DNA from: Antrodiella citrinella
Taxonomy: Eukaryota > Basidiomycota > Agaricomycetes > Polyporales > Steccherinaceae
NCBI GenBank assembly: GCA_004802725.1
Contig: SGPM01000217.1
Location: forward strand, 1-46,682
Length of the DNA stretch: 46,682 bases
Direction: 5' to 3'
Shown: in pieces, positions 44,825 to 46,682 of the stretch
How positions within the stretch are numbered: position 1 is the stretch's first letter
Layout: each line of letters opens with the position of its first letter
Notes under the pieces: model-generated
Database searches by the model: none
What the model was told of the DNA's origin: nothing
What the model saw: the letters and a program-made list of their open reading frames with translations, nothing else
Made by a program: the position numbers and the translations under genes

Positions 44825-45590
44825 AGTCAAGACCCACATACGTTCACGCGGTTCAGTCTCACTGTGACCGCAACGATATCTTTCGATTGTTTTGTTCATC
44901 ATTTTTGTCCGGAATATTTCCATATTCCCATGTCTTGAAACCCACTACTTTCGACGCTACCCCTCCGACGCCGACATCGTACAACAATTTTGTCATCCCA
45001 AGACCGATACCCTCCGGAGACTGGGATTCGGAGACCGCATCGTTTTAGGCATTTGTACGCTCATGAACTCATGAACTCAACCACTATGTGCATTACTCCT
45101 AGTCAGAAAAGTAATCGTAATCTGTCACTTTGGATCCTCATATTCTGCTTCTCCGGAGTCCGATGGCTATGTGTCGGTCCCCTTTTACTCCACTCTCAGG
45201 CTCCTCCAGCATCGTTATAGGGTATGAACGTTGAAACGTTGAAGCTCTGGACGTTTGACCTGATCATCTCATTCTATTTCCGGTGAATGACCCCGGGTCG
45301 TGGTTCAGAACGTTCAGAGACCGTTCGGGGTATGTGTGGTACCCGACGGATATTGAGGGCAGTGGTCATTCGGCGGTCGTAGACTTCGCTGACCCCCGAA
45401 TGTTGAAGCACCTTGAATTACCCTTGATTTTGCCCACTATAGTCTATGATCTCCGTCCAGGGCGAACAAACGCGTGAAGAAGACGGTTGAAGAATTGGAA
45501 GTCTGAAGCTCAAAATCAAGAACAGACGAAGCCCGAGGATTTTCGACGGTCCGGGAAGGTATTATCACAGACGCCCATAATGGCCTCACA
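44825..45590. other. intergenic, no gene seen
   Basis: A plus-strand frame at 45283-45477 looks weakly protein-like (WYPTDIEGSGHSAVVDFADP) but has no recognised relative. Confidence 0.45.
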
Positions 45591-45591
45591 T

Positions 45592-46512
45592 GATGGCCCG
45601 CAGGACCCCGGAAAATCCACCAAAATGCCTCTTCCCAATCCCGACAAAAATTGACCCAAAATCTCGGAAGGCCTGTGCGAACTCCCGACAAATTGAGGGG
45701 TCCAGCGTCGAAGGCCTGTGTAAATATCCCGACAAAATTATGAGTCAGCCTGAAACTTTTTTGGGTATGGTGCATGTGGTGTAGGGGTTAAGTAAGTCCT
45801 TTGTTATGTGACCTAGCCTAAGTTTATAGCGAGGGGTTCGATTCCTTTGTGTGTATGTTTTTCTTTCATTTTGGCGTGTGTTTCTCGGAAAGGCGCGGAG
45901 CCGAGAGGGGTTTCGGCCTCGTGCTATACAACTTCACAAACAAGTACTGAGTATATAGTACACATTGATCTTTATCAATACAGTAATATTATACTCCCTT
46001 AATAGAATGTAAAATGCTCGGCTTAGTGTTGATGCCTTCTAGCCTCTCCAAAGTCCTGTCTCCTCCAGCACAACCTTACACTGTTCACGCAACCTCGATG
46101 TCAGCGTACAAACTGGACAGCGTGGACATGAAGACATTTCTAGCACTCTCCGGCAGTATCGAGGTGTTCGATAAGGCAATGGTTCTCTTCCGGAAGAGGG
46201 AACGTAAGTCAGACAATACTGTGGACATCAGCGCGGCGTAAACAGAGTTTTCACATCGCAATATTGCTCGCATTGCTTCCAAATGTCATACTATGCTAGC
46301 TACAACGTATCACAGTCGTTTCCAACCATTTCCCCGCCCCTGGGAGAAAAATTGCGCTTTTTGCGAAAATTCCCGACAAATTTGAGCCTGGCCTATGCCA
46401 CTTCCCATTTTCCCGACAAATTCGGCCAGACGGGCGGAGCCCGTCCCGACATTTTTCCTGAGGCATTTGGAAGAGGCATTTTGGTGGATTTTCCGGGGTC
46501 CTGCCGGGGCCC
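45592..46512. mobile_element. repeat element with inverted ends and tRNA-like interior
   Basis: The end sequence around AGGACCCCGGAAAATCCACC (45603-45636) recurs as its exact reverse complement at 46469-46502, bounding about 0.9 kb. Inside are CCCGACAAA modules, at 45640, 45684 and 45728 on the left (period 44 bp) and 46372, 46412 and 46445 on the right, all in the same orientation. A tRNA-like Pol III promoter sits in the interior. No transposase is present. A non-autonomous element, or two SINE/MITE copies, is likely. No target-site duplication was identified. Confidence 0.65.
45765..45850 (+). ncRNA. tRNA-derived SINE-like region with A and B boxes
   Basis: GTGGTGTAGGGGTTAAGT (A-box-like) is followed about 45 nt later by GGGGTTCGATTCC, a near-perfect B box with a foldable T-arm (GAGGG/TCCTT). 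I could not pair an acceptor stem, so this is not a functional tRNA. A Pol III-transcribed SINE head or a tRNA pseudogene fits. Confidence 0.6.
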
Positions 46513-46549
46513 GGGGCTCGCAAGGATCGGTTGATCTCTTCCAGGCCCC

Positions 46550-46660
46550 TTGGTCGCGTGCTTACTTACTTAGTTACTGGCGTGTTTATTCATTTGCTTA
46601 CTTACTTATACTTACCTACTTGTTTGCGTGCTTATACTAGTACTTTACTTACTCATTACA
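46550..46660. repeat. CTTA/ACTT-rich simple sequence
   Basis: Imperfect CTTA tetranucleotide runs (CTTACTTACTTA and variants) at the right end, next to the repeat element. Confidence 0.6.
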
Positions 46661-46682
46661 TCAATCACTACGAGTCTATGAT

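Noticed and set aside
45765..45850. functional tRNA gene
   Set aside because: A and B boxes are present but no acceptor stem or plausible anticodon arm could be paired.
1..46682. CRISPR arrays, bacterial operons, prophage or rRNA genes
   Set aside because: No regularly spaced repeats, Shine-Dalgarno organisation or rRNA sequence; gene structure is fungal throughout.

Overview
This window looks like a chromosomal segment of a mushroom-forming basidiomycete (Agaricomycetes-like). The genes are compact and intron-dense. Almost every intron I could place is about 50-75 nt, with GTRNGT donors, a CTNAY branch site and an AG acceptor. TATA boxes and CT-rich leaders are recognisable. The gene set (F-box paralogues, GPR1/FUN34 acetate transporter, ABCG half-transporter, type-B carboxylesterase, tRNA-like repeats, Copia LTR debris) fits that group. 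I cannot name the species. All exon models below were joined by eye, checking phase and family motifs; none has transcript support.

Layout. 1-3.5 kb is decayed: tandem palindromic repeats, a broken two-finger GATA factor, a long perfect inverted repeat, the 3' end of a Ty1/Copia element with its LTR, and a triplicated exon/intron-like unit. 4-5.6 kb holds an F-box-like gene with a broken frame. 6.3-7.6 kb is an intact mitochondrial MBA1/mL45-like gene, followed by a degenerate partial copy of itself and an inverted F-box pseudogene (8.4-9.8 kb). 10.2-18.7 kb is a run of minus-strand genes: secreted carboxylesterase, a small NTF2-like(?) protein, mitoribosomal bL28m and an ABCG transporter. 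20.2-25.6 kb holds an unrecognised membrane protein, a tiny secreted protein and a PLP-dependent aminotransferase. 26-30.5 kb holds a Ser/Thr-rich secreted protein, a small unknown gene and the mitochondrial DEAD-box helicase MRH4. 31-36 kb has a broken relative of the 20.2-kb membrane protein, a tandem pair of DUF3237-like(?) genes and an inverted duplication. 36.7-44.8 kb holds an aldehyde dehydrogenase, a NAT9-type acetyltransferase and, after a 3.2-kb gene-poor gap, the acetate transporter. The right end (45.6-46.5 kb) is a repeat element with inverted ends, 44-bp subrepeats and a tRNA-like Pol III promoter.

Functional coherence is loose, as usual in a fungal chromosome; I see no biosynthetic cluster. 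Three genes serve mitochondrial gene expression (MBA1-like, bL28m, MRH4) but are not adjacent. ALDH and the acetate transporter could both touch acetate metabolism, but proximity is the only evidence.

The most distinctive signal is exon architecture. Very small exons (8, 13, 15, 16, 24, 28, 30 and 30 nt) sit inside conserved enzyme motifs, one GC-AG intron interrupts the carboxylesterase active-site region, and two introns are multiples of three with no stop and would be easily annotated as coding. The LTR region also carries two copies of one sequence that differ exactly by a textbook 53-nt intron.
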